A stretch of 64,000 nucleotides of DNA from CAZGBT01 sp964524025 (GTDB lineage Archaea; Aenigmatarchaeota; Aenigmatarchaeia; CG10238-14; EX4484-224), in NCBI GenBank assembly GCA_964524025.1, contig CAZGBT010000001.1, forward strand, positions 56,532 to 120,531, read 5' to 3'. Both the position numbers and the translations under genes were made by a program. Below are positions 22,885-30,475 of this stretch, in pieces; position 1 is the first letter of the stretch; each line of letters begins with the position of its first letter. The notes beneath the pieces are model-generated. The model was not told the DNA's origin and searched no databases. It worked only from the letters and a program-made list of their open reading frames with translations.

Positions 22885-23991
22885 GTGGCCTTAAGTAGGG
22901 AAGATTTACAGAAATTAGTTGAAAGATTGTTTCCTTATATTGTTTCATTCTGGGGTATAGAAGGATATGACTTAAAAATCCCTCATGTAAAAATTACTGA
23001 AGGATCTAAAGTTTACGTTAAGCCAGAAGAACCGTCGATTATTTACTTCGGAAAAGAAGCCAAAAGGGACGATTTGGTGGCTGTTCTTAGCGAAGAGATA
23101 ACTCATTCTATACATTTTCAATTACATCATGAGCTTCCAAAGGACTTCAAAGAACGATATAAGATGCAAATAGTTTCCGAATTTCTTGGGAGGTTGGCTT
23201 ACCTGTATAGTGCTAAACAAAGGGGAAGGGAACACGAAAGACTTAGGAAATTTGTTTATGCTTACCAAGAGACCGAACCCATTTACACATCGGTTTGGGA
23301 AAGAATTGAGGAAGAAAAAAAGGAAGTTATGGAGCGTTTTAAAGCTTTAGAGGGAGATTTGTATGAGATTTTAGATGATATAATAAAACTGGTAGAAGAA
23401 GGTAAAAAAGAGGAAGCACTAATTCGAACTAATAGTTTGCTGTACAAATTAAAAGAAAATAAAATCCCTATTCCTTCTTATGCTAATAGTGCTTTCTTGC
23501 TTCTTCAAGATATGATAAAAATAGGAAGGCTAGAGGACGTTGAATACGCAGGTAAACTTTTTCTGAGGGTAATGCGTGAAGATTTGCCGTCTTATTTTAT
23601 CTTACTCGAAATGCCTTTTGTGACTGAATTTTACCAAGCAGGCGTTCATGTAGAAGCTTACAGATTGGCTGATGAATTGTTTGATTATTTTATTTCGAAT
23701 CGAGAAGCGAGAAAGAAGTTAATCCTTACTTCACCCACGGAGATCTACAAGACTTATTTCGAAGAAGATTCTACTGGGTACGTAAAGGAAAAATCTAAGA
23801 AAAATCTGAAGTTTGATATAAAACCTTTACTTCTTATCTTAATTTCTTTCCTTCCTTTACTTATTATTCGGCTAAAATTAAGTAAAACAGGGATGTTTAG
23901 CCTTTTAATTCCTCCCTATTTCCTAGCTATGATTGTTTTATTTGTTTTAGGTATAATTCTTGTAGTAAGACATAGCAGCTTAAAAACTTGA
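22885..23991 (+). CDS. Zincin-like protein with two C-terminal membrane helices
   Basis: A 368-residue protein from GTG 22885. Residues 1-120 resemble a minimal zincin: SIIYFGKEAKRDDLVAVL, then SEEITHSIHFQLHHE, then VSEFLGRLAYLYS. The usual HEITH motif reads EEITH (residues 70-74), so the first zinc-ligand His is Glu, although several His residues nearby could substitute. The middle is helical and charged, with TPR-like spacing. The C-terminus has two membrane helices (about 315-333 and 340-362) and a short tail. It is the third gene of the operon with the M50-like protease and GTPase. It is probably a membrane-tethered, catalytically altered protease or a binding scaffold. Confidence 0.6.
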   Translation: MALSREDLQKLVERLFPYIVSFWGIEGYDLKIPHVKITEGSKVYVKPEEPSIIYFGKEAKRDDLVAVLSEEITHSIHFQLHHELPKDFKERYKMQIVSEFLGRLAYLYSAKQRGREHERLRKFVYAYQETEPIYTSVWERIEEEKKEVMERFKALEGDLYEILDDIIKLVEEGKKEEALIRTNSLLYKLKENKIPIPSYANSAFLLLQDMIKIGRLEDVEYAGKLFLRVMREDLPSYFILLEMPFVTEFYQAGVHVEAYRLADELFDYFISNREARKKLILTSPTEIYKTYFEEDSTGYVKEKSKKNLKFDIKPLLLILISFLPLLIIRLKLSKTGMFSLLIPPYFLAMIVLFVLGIILVVRHSSLKT

Positions 23992-23992
23992 A

Positions 23993-24358
23993 TTATCTTA
24001 GGTATTTTTTTATTCCTAAGTCATCCCTCAGAAATATACCCTCTCGAGCTAAAACTTTTATAAAAGGATGCTTTAGCTTTATCATTTTCATGAATTCATC
24101 TTTCCTATAACCTTTTGGTTCGATTTTAGGAATGCAAAATAGGTAAAGCATTTCCTGCCTTTTTAACAAGTCTTTTGGTAAAGAATCCGAAATTATTATT
24201 AAATCTATATCACTCCAAACATTAAAATCGCCTCTAGCTACGGATCCGTAGAGTATAGCAGTAAACTTTCCCAGCTTTTCTGCTTTTTTCAAAAATTTCT
24301 TAACGTTTTCTAATAACTTCTTCTTTTCTTCCTCTTCTTTTTTAACAATTTCCAACAT
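23993..24358 (-). CDS. MNT-type minimal nucleotidyltransferase (HEPN/MNT pair, MNT partner)
   Basis: A 121-residue minimal nucleotidyltransferase. The motif ILYGSVARGDFNVWSDIDLIII has GS and the DxD pair (Asp-Ile-Asp), given here for its position at residues 36-57. MNT proteins of this kind neutralise HEPN toxins, in known cases by adding AMP to the HEPN protein. Its start lies inside the HEPN gene (49-base overlap), so translation is tightly coupled. A Lys/Glu-rich N-terminal helix precedes the catalytic core. Its stop is 1 base from the convergent zincin-like gene stop. Confidence 0.88.
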   Translation of the reverse strand: MLEIVKKEEEEKKKLLENVKKFLKKAEKLGKFTAILYGSVARGDFNVWSDIDLIIISDSLPKDLLKRQEMLYLFCIPKIEPKGYRKDEFMKMIKLKHPFIKVLAREGIFLRDDLGIKKYLR

Positions 24359-24741
24359 CTTTTCACAAATCTTATAACTTCTTTTGCCATTCTCTTAGCT
24401 TCTTCAGCTTCTTTTTCTGTAAAATAAGTATGCGGAGCTCCTTCAAGCCATTGGTTTGCATATCTAGTTGGAACGTAAAACTTATCTAATCTTGCGCAAA
24501 ATTCTCTAATTCTTGGCGGTATTTCTATTTTAAGCTTGTTAAATTCAGTAAGCAATCCGAGCAAGGAATGCCCAAAAGCAGGTTTTCTACAACCCCAGAG
24601 GAATGCTTTTAAGGCAAATTCAGCAGCTTGCTGAGCTTTAAAGCATGCCCAATTGAAATTCCCATCTTTTAAATCGCTATCTATAGCTTTGAATGTAGAA
24701 TTGGCTTCTTCAATCCACTTTTTGAACTCTTTTTCGTCCAT
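24310..24741 (-). CDS. HEPN domain protein (toxin partner of the HEPN/MNT pair)
   Basis: A 143-residue four-helix HEPN protein: NFNWACFKAQQAAEFALKAFLW is the diagnostic helix (residues 28-49), followed by GCRKPAFGHSLLGLL, which contains an R-x5-H that could serve as the HEPN ribonuclease motif. YVPTRYANQW and a Lys-rich C-terminus (KKKRKKRRSY) follow. Such proteins are RNases of two-gene toxin-antitoxin systems that are abundant in thermophilic archaea. The MNT gene starts inside its 3' end. The upstream region carries repeated CTCGGTCT-type boxes and a TATA-like TTTTATAG, consistent with autoregulation. Confidence 0.85.
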   Translation of the reverse strand: MDEKEFKKWIEEANSTFKAIDSDLKDGNFNWACFKAQQAAEFALKAFLWGCRKPAFGHSLLGLLTEFNKLKIEIPPRIREFCARLDKFYVPTRYANQWLEGAPHTYFTEKEAEEAKRMAKEVIRFVKRCWKLLKKKRKKRRSY

Positions 24742-24770
24742 GATAATCTTTTATTTTTAACAAAGATAAG

Positions 24771-24894
24771 CTCGGTCTTGAGTAAACTATAAAATGTTTA
24801 AACTGATAAAAAATTCTAATTATTTAGTCTCTTTAGACCGAGAGTTTGTTATAAAAAACATTTTTATTTTTTATAACAAAAGCGAACTTGGTCT
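24771..24894. promoter_or_regulatory. HEPN/MNT upstream region: repeated CTCGGTCT boxes and a long hairpin
   Basis: Three related boxes occur: CTCGGTCT at 24771-24778, its inverse AGACCGAG at 24835-24842, and CTTGGTCT at 24887-24894. A perfect inverted repeat of 14 bases (24845-24858 and 24867-24880, arms TTTGTTATAAAAAA and TTTTTTATAACAAA, 8-base loop) lies between the last two. It could act as terminator for the leftward MinD gene (ending 24935) or as part of the operator for HEPN/MNT. A leftward TATA-like element (TTTTATAG near 24786-24795) precedes the first box. The box nearest the HEPN start lies where a repressor of that promoter would bind. Confidence 0.5.
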
Positions 24895-24934
24895 GTTTTC
24901 ACCTTTGAAGAACAAATCATAAGAAGGATTTTTC

Positions 24935-25690
24935 TTAAAACCCAAAAAACCATTTAATTCTATCAGTTATACTAGGTTTATATTCCTTTCCTATTAAAAA
25001 AGCAGCCAGCTTTTTTAAAGCTATGGAAGCTTTTGACCCAGGCTTATAAATGACGACTGGTACGCCTGCAGCAATACTTTCAGGAACCATTTTATCTTCT
25101 GGAATTATCATCGCAATTTTGCTCTCAAGCGTTTTTTCTACAATTTCTGGTTTTAATTCATATTTTTCCTTTTTTACTCTGTTTAAAACAACATAAACTC
25201 TCTTTTTCATTTTTCTAGCTAATCCAACTATTTTTATTGCATCACTTATAGCTGGAATTGTAGGAGTTGTAACGACCAAAACTTTATCGGAAGCCTTCAT
25301 TATATCTGTAATTTCCCTTCCAAACCCAGGGGGTCCATCTATTATTACAAAATCATACTCAGACCTTGCCCTTTTCCATACCAAATCCTTAAGTTTTTCT
25401 AAGTTTACATTAGAAGTTAAACCAGCTGGAGAGGGAACTATTTTTACACCTAAAAAAGGATTTTGATAAATTGCTTCTGATAGTTCTGCTTTTCCTTTAA
25501 TTACATCTAGTAAAGTTTTTCTAAAATCCTCATACATTCCAAAATGCAGTCTTATATGAGAACTCGCAACATTGCAGTCTAAAACGATAACATCTCTTTT
25601 AAAAACGCTTGATAAAGCTGTAGCTAAATTTGAAACAACGGTTGTTTTTCCAACTCCGCCTTTTCCAGAAGTTATTCCTATTACAACCAT
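24935..25690 (-). CDS. MinD/ParA-family ATPase
   Basis: A 251-residue P-loop ATPase. The deviant Walker A is SGKGGVGKTTVVSNLA, switch I VIVLDCNVASSHIRLHFG, Walker B FVIIDGPPGFG. The base-specificity motif VLNRVKKE and the end KPSITDRIKWFFGF follow; the last is a short amphipathic helix that could act as a MinD-type membrane-targeting sequence. Archaea usually carry several MinD homologues that position surface or motility structures instead of the division site. The gene lies 4 bases after the stop of the large surface protein 25695-27464 in the same operon, so it may serve to localise that protein. Confidence 0.88.
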   Translation of the reverse strand: MVVIGITSGKGGVGKTTVVSNLATALSSVFKRDVIVLDCNVASSHIRLHFGMYEDFRKTLLDVIKGKAELSEAIYQNPFLGVKIVPSPAGLTSNVNLEKLKDLVWKRARSEYDFVIIDGPPGFGREITDIMKASDKVLVVTTPTIPAISDAIKIVGLARKMKKRVYVVLNRVKKEKYELKPEIVEKTLESKIAMIIPEDKMVPESIAAGVPVVIYKPGSKASIALKKLAAFLIGKEYKPSITDRIKWFFGF

Positions 25691-25694
25691 CGAA

Positions 25695-27464
25695 TCACTT
25701 AAAACTTTCTCTGATTTGCCTTTTTAGCTTTCTTAGCAATCCTTCTTGATGAGTTGGGCTGAAATTTGCTTTCCACGGTTTTCCCTTCCATGCTATTTTT
25801 CTAATTAAAAGTACAAATGTGATCACTAGGATTATACCTACGATTATTGTTTGGACAGTCGGATTTGTTATTATTGTAATAAAAGTATCAATTATCGTTT
25901 TTGGCGGCGATGGGGGGGTAGGAGCTGGGCAGTCTTTTGGACAATTGATATAATCTTCTCCTGGTTCGCATATTCCATTTCCACAAACTGGAGCTGGTAG
26001 AGGAGCAGGTTTAGCTGAGGTCGTTATTAAAGTAATTTCTACGCTATCGGTAGCGATTCTTCCTTTTCCCTCTCCAATTGCTGTTAAGATAAAAGTATAA
26101 TTTGTCGGCGTTATGTTAGGAATAGTTAAGTTAAAGGATAACCTTCTAGTTTCACCCACTCTTAATGAGATTTCTTCTGGAAGGGAGTACCATTCATTCG
26201 GCAAACCCGTAAGGTTTAAATATACTTTCTCTAGATCGATTTCACCGTCGTTATAAACAGTAACGTTATAAGTTGCTGTCGTTCCTATCTGTTGAGTAAT
26301 AGTTGTTGGAGCTATTAGTTTGATCGAAATAGCTGGTCGTGGTAGGATTACAATGGGTGTTATATAACGTGGAGCAGTTGGGGCAGGCTTGGCTGCACTT
26401 CCGAATATACCAAATAAGCTAAATGAAGTTACGTTTGCATAAACGAAATTGTTAGTTGTATCTACACATCCAAATACAGGACAAGGCAGTAAATTCCAGT
26501 TTGTACCGTTCCATTTATATAATCTTAAAGAATTTTCGTCCAGTCCTACAACCTCGTCAGAAGTATAACTTACATTAATAATTGCATAACTTAAATTAGC
26601 ATTTAATTCTGGGTTTACCTCTATGTTGATGAATTTAACAGGATTCAGAATGGTTGGCGTAATGTTTCCGGTAAAGGTAGTTATGTTTATACTCGCAGAT
26701 ATATTTGCTAAGCTAAGAATAGTTAAGGTCGTATCGGCACCATAACCTGTAGTAATTATTTGAGTCTTGTTTGCGATTATCTTTTCTGCTATTGTTCTCC
26801 CTCCTTTAAAGCCTGGTAATAGGTTTGGTAATTCCTCGTAACATGGAAGCTCTATCTCAATCGTTTTCGTTGCCTCGAAGACTTTTCCGTCAGCATGGAC
26901 AGAAATTTTTATTCTGTAAAAAGTTGGTGTGATTGGTGGTTTCCATGTTACATTAAACTTTAATGTGCCAGGAGCACCACCATAAGAACCATTTCCATAT
27001 CCACCATAACCATATCCATAACCAAAATAGTATGGAGTTCCATTCCAATAAGCGTAACCATAACCGTAACCATAACTCATTGGTGGTACAAATTCTGTTG
27101 TAACGTTAACATCAGAGGTAGCATTTCCAGCGATTTTATCGATGCAATAAGCCTTTCCTCCGTTAGTTAAATTCAGCTCGCAATCAACAGAAATTCCAAT
27201 TCCTTCAGCAGGACCTGTTATGTTTAGCGTAATTTTAGTTATAGGAATAAGCTCTCCGGTATTCGTTTTAATTTCTATAGGAAAACTGATTACTTTACCT
27301 CCTCTAACTTGAGAAGGAGCATTTATATGAATCTCGAATGCTGTGACTGGCCCTGAGGAGAGGATTAGGAAAATAAGGAAAATCGTAAGAAGGGCGGGGA
27401 AGATTCTATCATTTTTGAGAAAGATTCTTTTCATTACTTTACGAAACTTATTCCATTTTCCCAT
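25695..27464 (-). CDS. Secreted/membrane-anchored surface protein with a Tyr-Gly repeat and a CGNGIC..CPxDC motif
   Basis: A 589-residue cell-surface protein: signal/anchor helix at residues 22-42, an Ig-like domain, and a Tyr-Gly-rich low-complexity stretch (SYGYGYGYAYW..YYFGYGYGYGGYG, residues about 128-160). A middle domain has LRLYKWNGTNWNLLPC. A second Ig/NEW3-type domain follows (about 385-485), then the cysteine cluster CGNGICEPGEDYINCP plus KDC, a Pro-rich linker, one membrane helix and a basic cytosolic tail. Many NxT/NxS sequons suggest heavy N-glycosylation, matching the glycan cluster next door. The downstream gene is a MinD-like ATPase in the same operon. Similar Cys clusters occur in DPANN surface proteins. 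Role unknown. Confidence 0.72.
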   Translation of the reverse strand: MGKWNKFRKVMKRIFLKNDRIFPALLTIFLIFLILSSGPVTAFEIHINAPSQVRGGKVISFPIEIKTNTGELIPITKITLNITGPAEGIGISVDCELNLTNGGKAYCIDKIAGNATSDVNVTTEFVPPMSYGYGYGYAYWNGTPYYFGYGYGYGGYGNGSYGGAPGTLKFNVTWKPPITPTFYRIKISVHADGKVFEATKTIEIELPCYEELPNLLPGFKGGRTIAEKIIANKTQIITTGYGADTTLTILSLANISASINITTFTGNITPTILNPVKFINIEVNPELNANLSYAIINVSYTSDEVVGLDENSLRLYKWNGTNWNLLPCPVFGCVDTTNNFVYANVTSFSLFGIFGSAAKPAPTAPRYITPIVILPRPAISIKLIAPTTITQQIGTTATYNVTVYNDGEIDLEKVYLNLTGLPNEWYSLPEEISLRVGETRRLSFNLTIPNITPTNYTFILTAIGEGKGRIATDSVEITLITTSAKPAPLPAPVCGNGICEPGEDYINCPKDCPAPTPPSPPKTIIDTFITIITNPTVQTIIVGIILVITFVLLIRKIAWKGKPWKANFSPTHQEGLLRKLKRQIRESFK

Positions 27465-27552
27465 TCCAGATCCCTACTACTAATAATTTGTTTTTTTAAA
27501 TTAACTTTAAATTCATTGCTTTGGAAATTAAAACATTAGCTAAGGTAGAAAA

Positions 27553-28761
27553 ATGATATCACAAGCTTTGATTACAATGTTTGCAGTTTTTACTGGAATG
27601 ACTTTAAATTATATTTTTCACTTCTCCATGACAAGACTTTTAGCTCCAGCTTTGTATGGAGAGCTTGCAGTTATAATAGGCATTTTAAGTATTTTACTCG
27701 TTCCAACTTCAAGCATCCAAACATTATTGACGAGGGAAATAGCAGGACTTGATAAAAAACGCAAAGAAAAAGCTATAATCGGTTTAGTAAAGAAATGCTC
27801 TAAAACTATCTTTTTAGGAAGCTTAGTCGTTAGCACAATCCTTTTCTTTTCTTCTACTTTTATCGCAAAAATTTTTAAAGATAATCGATTAACTTTGCCA
27901 ATCAAAGTCATTGCCTTGGGTCTACCATTTGCTTTTCTACTTCCAGTAGTAAAAGCCTATTATCAAGGTAAAGAAAAGATTTGGAAATTGTCTGGAATCT
28001 TAATTGGCGAACCTTTCCTAAAAGTTATTTTTGCTATTAGTTTAGTTTTGCTCGGTTTTGGTTTAATAGGAGCAACTTTTTCCCTTTTAGTAGGTTCTCT
28101 TTTCTTTACGTCTTTAATCGTTCCGATAATTTTGAAAAAATCTAAATCTTTAAAATATTCTTTTAACTTGAACCAGTCGTTTTTCTTTATTCTTTCCACT
28201 TCTGTTTTGATAACGCTTTTTCTTTATCTTGATTTGTTTTTTGTAAAGTATTACTTAGGTTCTGAACAAGCTGGTTATTATAATGTTGTTTCAATTACTT
28301 CAAAAGTATTATACTATGCTGTAGGAGGAATAACTCTAGTATTCCTCCCTAAATCTTCCAAGCTAAGCATCTATAGAAATAAAAAGGAATTAAAAAATTT
28401 GTTGATTAAATCAATTTTACTACTAACCCCAATTTTTGTTCTATTCATCCTATTCCCAAGCCAAATCATTTCATTCTTTTACACTGAAAAATATCTTATC
28501 GCTTTAGATTCTTTTATTATCCTATGCGTAGGAATGTTTAGCTTAGGAATCTTCCAAATTTTTCTTAATCTTTTTTGGTCCCAAAGGATAGAAAAATTCC
28601 CATTAATTCTTTCAGCTATAGTAATTTTAGTCGATATTTTATTGTTGAATTATTTAATCCCAGCCCATGGATTAATTGGAGCTTCAGTCGCAACAACACT
28701 TTCTGCAATTTTATTTTTAATTTCTTCTCTCTTTATTGCTAAAAGCTATTTAAGAATATAA
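27553..28761 (+). CDS. Oligosaccharide flippase (MOP/polysaccharide biosynthesis family)
   Basis: A 402-residue multi-pass protein with about twelve hydrophobic helices. The N-terminal pattern FSMTRLLAPALYGELAVI and SIQTLLTREIAG is characteristic of Wzx/RfbX-type flippases (Polysacc_synt). It is expected to flip lipid-linked oligosaccharides across the membrane for surface glycans or N-glycosylation. Its 3' end overlaps the convergent GT-C gene by 16 bases. It is transcribed alone, divergent from the surface protein 25695-27464 across 88 bases, and marks the left end of the glycosylation cluster. Confidence 0.82.
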   Translation: MISQALITMFAVFTGMTLNYIFHFSMTRLLAPALYGELAVIIGILSILLVPTSSIQTLLTREIAGLDKKRKEKAIIGLVKKCSKTIFLGSLVVSTILFFSSTFIAKIFKDNRLTLPIKVIALGLPFAFLLPVVKAYYQGKEKIWKLSGILIGEPFLKVIFAISLVLLGFGLIGATFSLLVGSLFFTSLIVPIILKKSKSLKYSFNLNQSFFFILSTSVLITLFLYLDLFFVKYYLGSEQAGYYNVVSITSKVLYYAVGGITLVFLPKSSKLSIYRNKKELKNLLIKSILLLTPIFVLFILFPSQIISFFYTEKYLIALDSFIILCVGMFSLGIFQIFLNLFWSQRIEKFPLILSAIVILVDILLLNYLIPAHGLIGASVATTLSAILFLISSLFIAKSYLRI

Positions 28762-30176
28762 ATGTTTTCCTTTACTTCTATTAAATCATCGTTTTGACAT
28801 TTTACTGGAGAATAAATTATTGAAATGTTGTTTTCGATTAAAAAAGTTGTATTTGTGCATTTTTGAGCAAAAAACCTGTAAGCATTTTCAACTAATTTTA
28901 GATATTCTTTATTTGGGCCAAAAGGCATTACAGCATAGACTTTTCTTTCGGCTATTGCTGGAAACGCTCTTGCTTTCCATGGATCTAGCAAAACGATTGC
29001 ATTTGGTTCAGAATTTTCTTTTATCCAAAGGAAATTTTCATAATCTTTATCGTTAATCAAATGATAATAAGGGGTTTTCAAATCCCTCTTTATTGCAAAA
29101 TAAGCTGTTAAAGTTAAGCAAATGAAAAGTAGAAATAGGCCAAAATTTTTGAAAGGTTTTTTTATTTCAAGCAATTTTGAATAACCAAAACTTGCGATTA
29201 TTGACATAAGTAAAAATAAGGGAATGTAAGTTCGCTGATAGGGGATTAAAAAGTTTAAGCCAAACCTTGCGAATAGAACTATAATAAGAATTAAAAAGAT
29301 TGAGGATAACAATAAACTCCAAACTTCCTTATTTTTGAAATGGGATAAAAAATAAAATCCTAAAACAAAGAAGATTGTTGGGATAGTTCCATAAACAGAT
29401 GGAATTTCTTTCAAGTAAATCCAAAAATCAAATTTAATCGCTTCCAAACCTTTTTTCTGAATTTCTGGTAAATAGTTTGGAATTGAAACTAGAACTGAAA
29501 GAAAAGTTGTTAAGAAAAGAAATTTCAATCTTTCTCTAGCTTCTTTATCTTTTGAGAAAAAATTAAGCAAAAAATAAATTCCAAGAATTATTAGCAAAAC
29601 AATAGCTGTTGGAGGATGGGCATAAAGAATAAAAGTTAAAATTGAAAAGAGTGCTAAGTAATTGTAAATTCTTTTAATTTTTAATAGTCCGAAAGCAAAA
29701 AGTAAAGCCAAAGGAATGAAAATTAAGCTTAGATTTACTGGAACTAAAAAAACTGGTCCTCCTATGGTAACGTTGCTTGGGATTAAAGCTATTAGAAAAG
29801 CTGAGATTAAAGCTTGTTTTTTTCCGAAAAAATTTAGAACGAATAGATAAGTAGAAAAGATTGCTAAAAGATGGAAGATGGAAGGTAAGCAAATCCATTG
29901 TTTGGCATTTAGGTTAAAGGTTTTTTGGATTAAGGCTAAAAATAAATGCCAACCCCTCTCTAAACCTAGTTTAAATTCCTTTCGGGAATACCAATCTATT
30001 TTTTTGTTTAAAGATATTTGTTTGGCTTGAGTTATATGGAACCACTCATCTACATGTAAGGGATAAGGATAATTTAGATGAGGGTAAAAGGTTAGGATTA
30101 AAGCTAAAAGTAGAATTGGAGATAAGAGGATTATTTCTTTTTTCCTTTTTCTCTTATGAATTCTATAGTTAGGCAT
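28746..30176 (-). CDS. Membrane glycosyltransferase of the GT-C fold
   Basis: A 476-residue protein with roughly eleven membrane helices. The first extracellular loop has PYPLHVDEWFHITQ, with the Asp-Glu pair expected for GT-C enzymes that use lipid-phosphate sugars. The C-terminal soluble part has NSEPNAIVLLDPWKARAF and YAVMPFGPN, similar to archaeal oligosaccharyltransferase-like or PMT-like proteins. It may transfer sugars onto proteins or onto the lipid carrier outside. It begins 46 bases inside the 3' end of the small membrane protein 30131-30475, in a leftward unit with the 1197-codon protein. Confidence 0.75.
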   Translation of the reverse strand: MPNYRIHKRKRKKEIILLSPILLLALILTFYPHLNYPYPLHVDEWFHITQAKQISLNKKIDWYSRKEFKLGLERGWHLFLALIQKTFNLNAKQWICLPSIFHLLAIFSTYLFVLNFFGKKQALISAFLIALIPSNVTIGGPVFLVPVNLSLIFIPLALLFAFGLLKIKRIYNYLALFSILTFILYAHPPTAIVLLIILGIYFLLNFFSKDKEARERLKFLFLTTFLSVLVSIPNYLPEIQKKGLEAIKFDFWIYLKEIPSVYGTIPTIFFVLGFYFLSHFKNKEVWSLLLSSIFLILIIVLFARFGLNFLIPYQRTYIPLFLLMSIIASFGYSKLLEIKKPFKNFGLFLLFICLTLTAYFAIKRDLKTPYYHLINDKDYENFLWIKENSEPNAIVLLDPWKARAFPAIAERKVYAVMPFGPNKEYLKLVENAYRFFAQKCTNTTFLIENNISIIYSPVKCQNDDLIEVKENIYILK

Positions 30177-30475
30177 ACTACACCAACAACTAATAACCAG
30201 TAAGCATAGATTGCTAATTGATTTGCTAGATTTTCATTATTATAAAAAGCTAGGACTATTGCTGCTAGGATGAGCATTAATAAAGCATAACCAACAGGAA
30301 TTCTTCCGTCGAATTTGAAGAAGGAAAAAATTGGGATTAAAAGAATAAAGGAGAGGAAGGTTTTTAGGTCTTCTCCGTGAAAGATAAAATGAGAAAGAAT
30401 TATTGAAATTAATACAAGAAAAAAAGGTAGGAGATTTTTTATTTTAAGTTTTAATTTCTTCCTTTTTTTCTTCAT
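30131..30475 (-). CDS. Small membrane protein in the glycan cluster, unrecognised
   Basis: A 114-residue protein with a Lys-rich N-terminus and three membrane helices (about residues 14-30, 36-52, 62-78) plus a possible fourth (87-105). The C-terminus is charged (EFIREKGKKK). It starts with an ATGA overlap to the stop of the large GT-C protein and overlaps the next GT-C by 46 bases, so all three are co-translated. It could be an accessory subunit of one of them, such as a GtrA-like helper, but I see no family signature. Confidence 0.6.
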   Translation of the reverse strand: MKKKRKKLKLKIKNLLPFFLVLISIILSHFIFHGEDLKTFLSFILLIPIFSFFKFDGRIPVGYALLMLILAAIVLAFYNNENLANQLAIYAYWLLVVGVVCLTIEFIREKGKKK

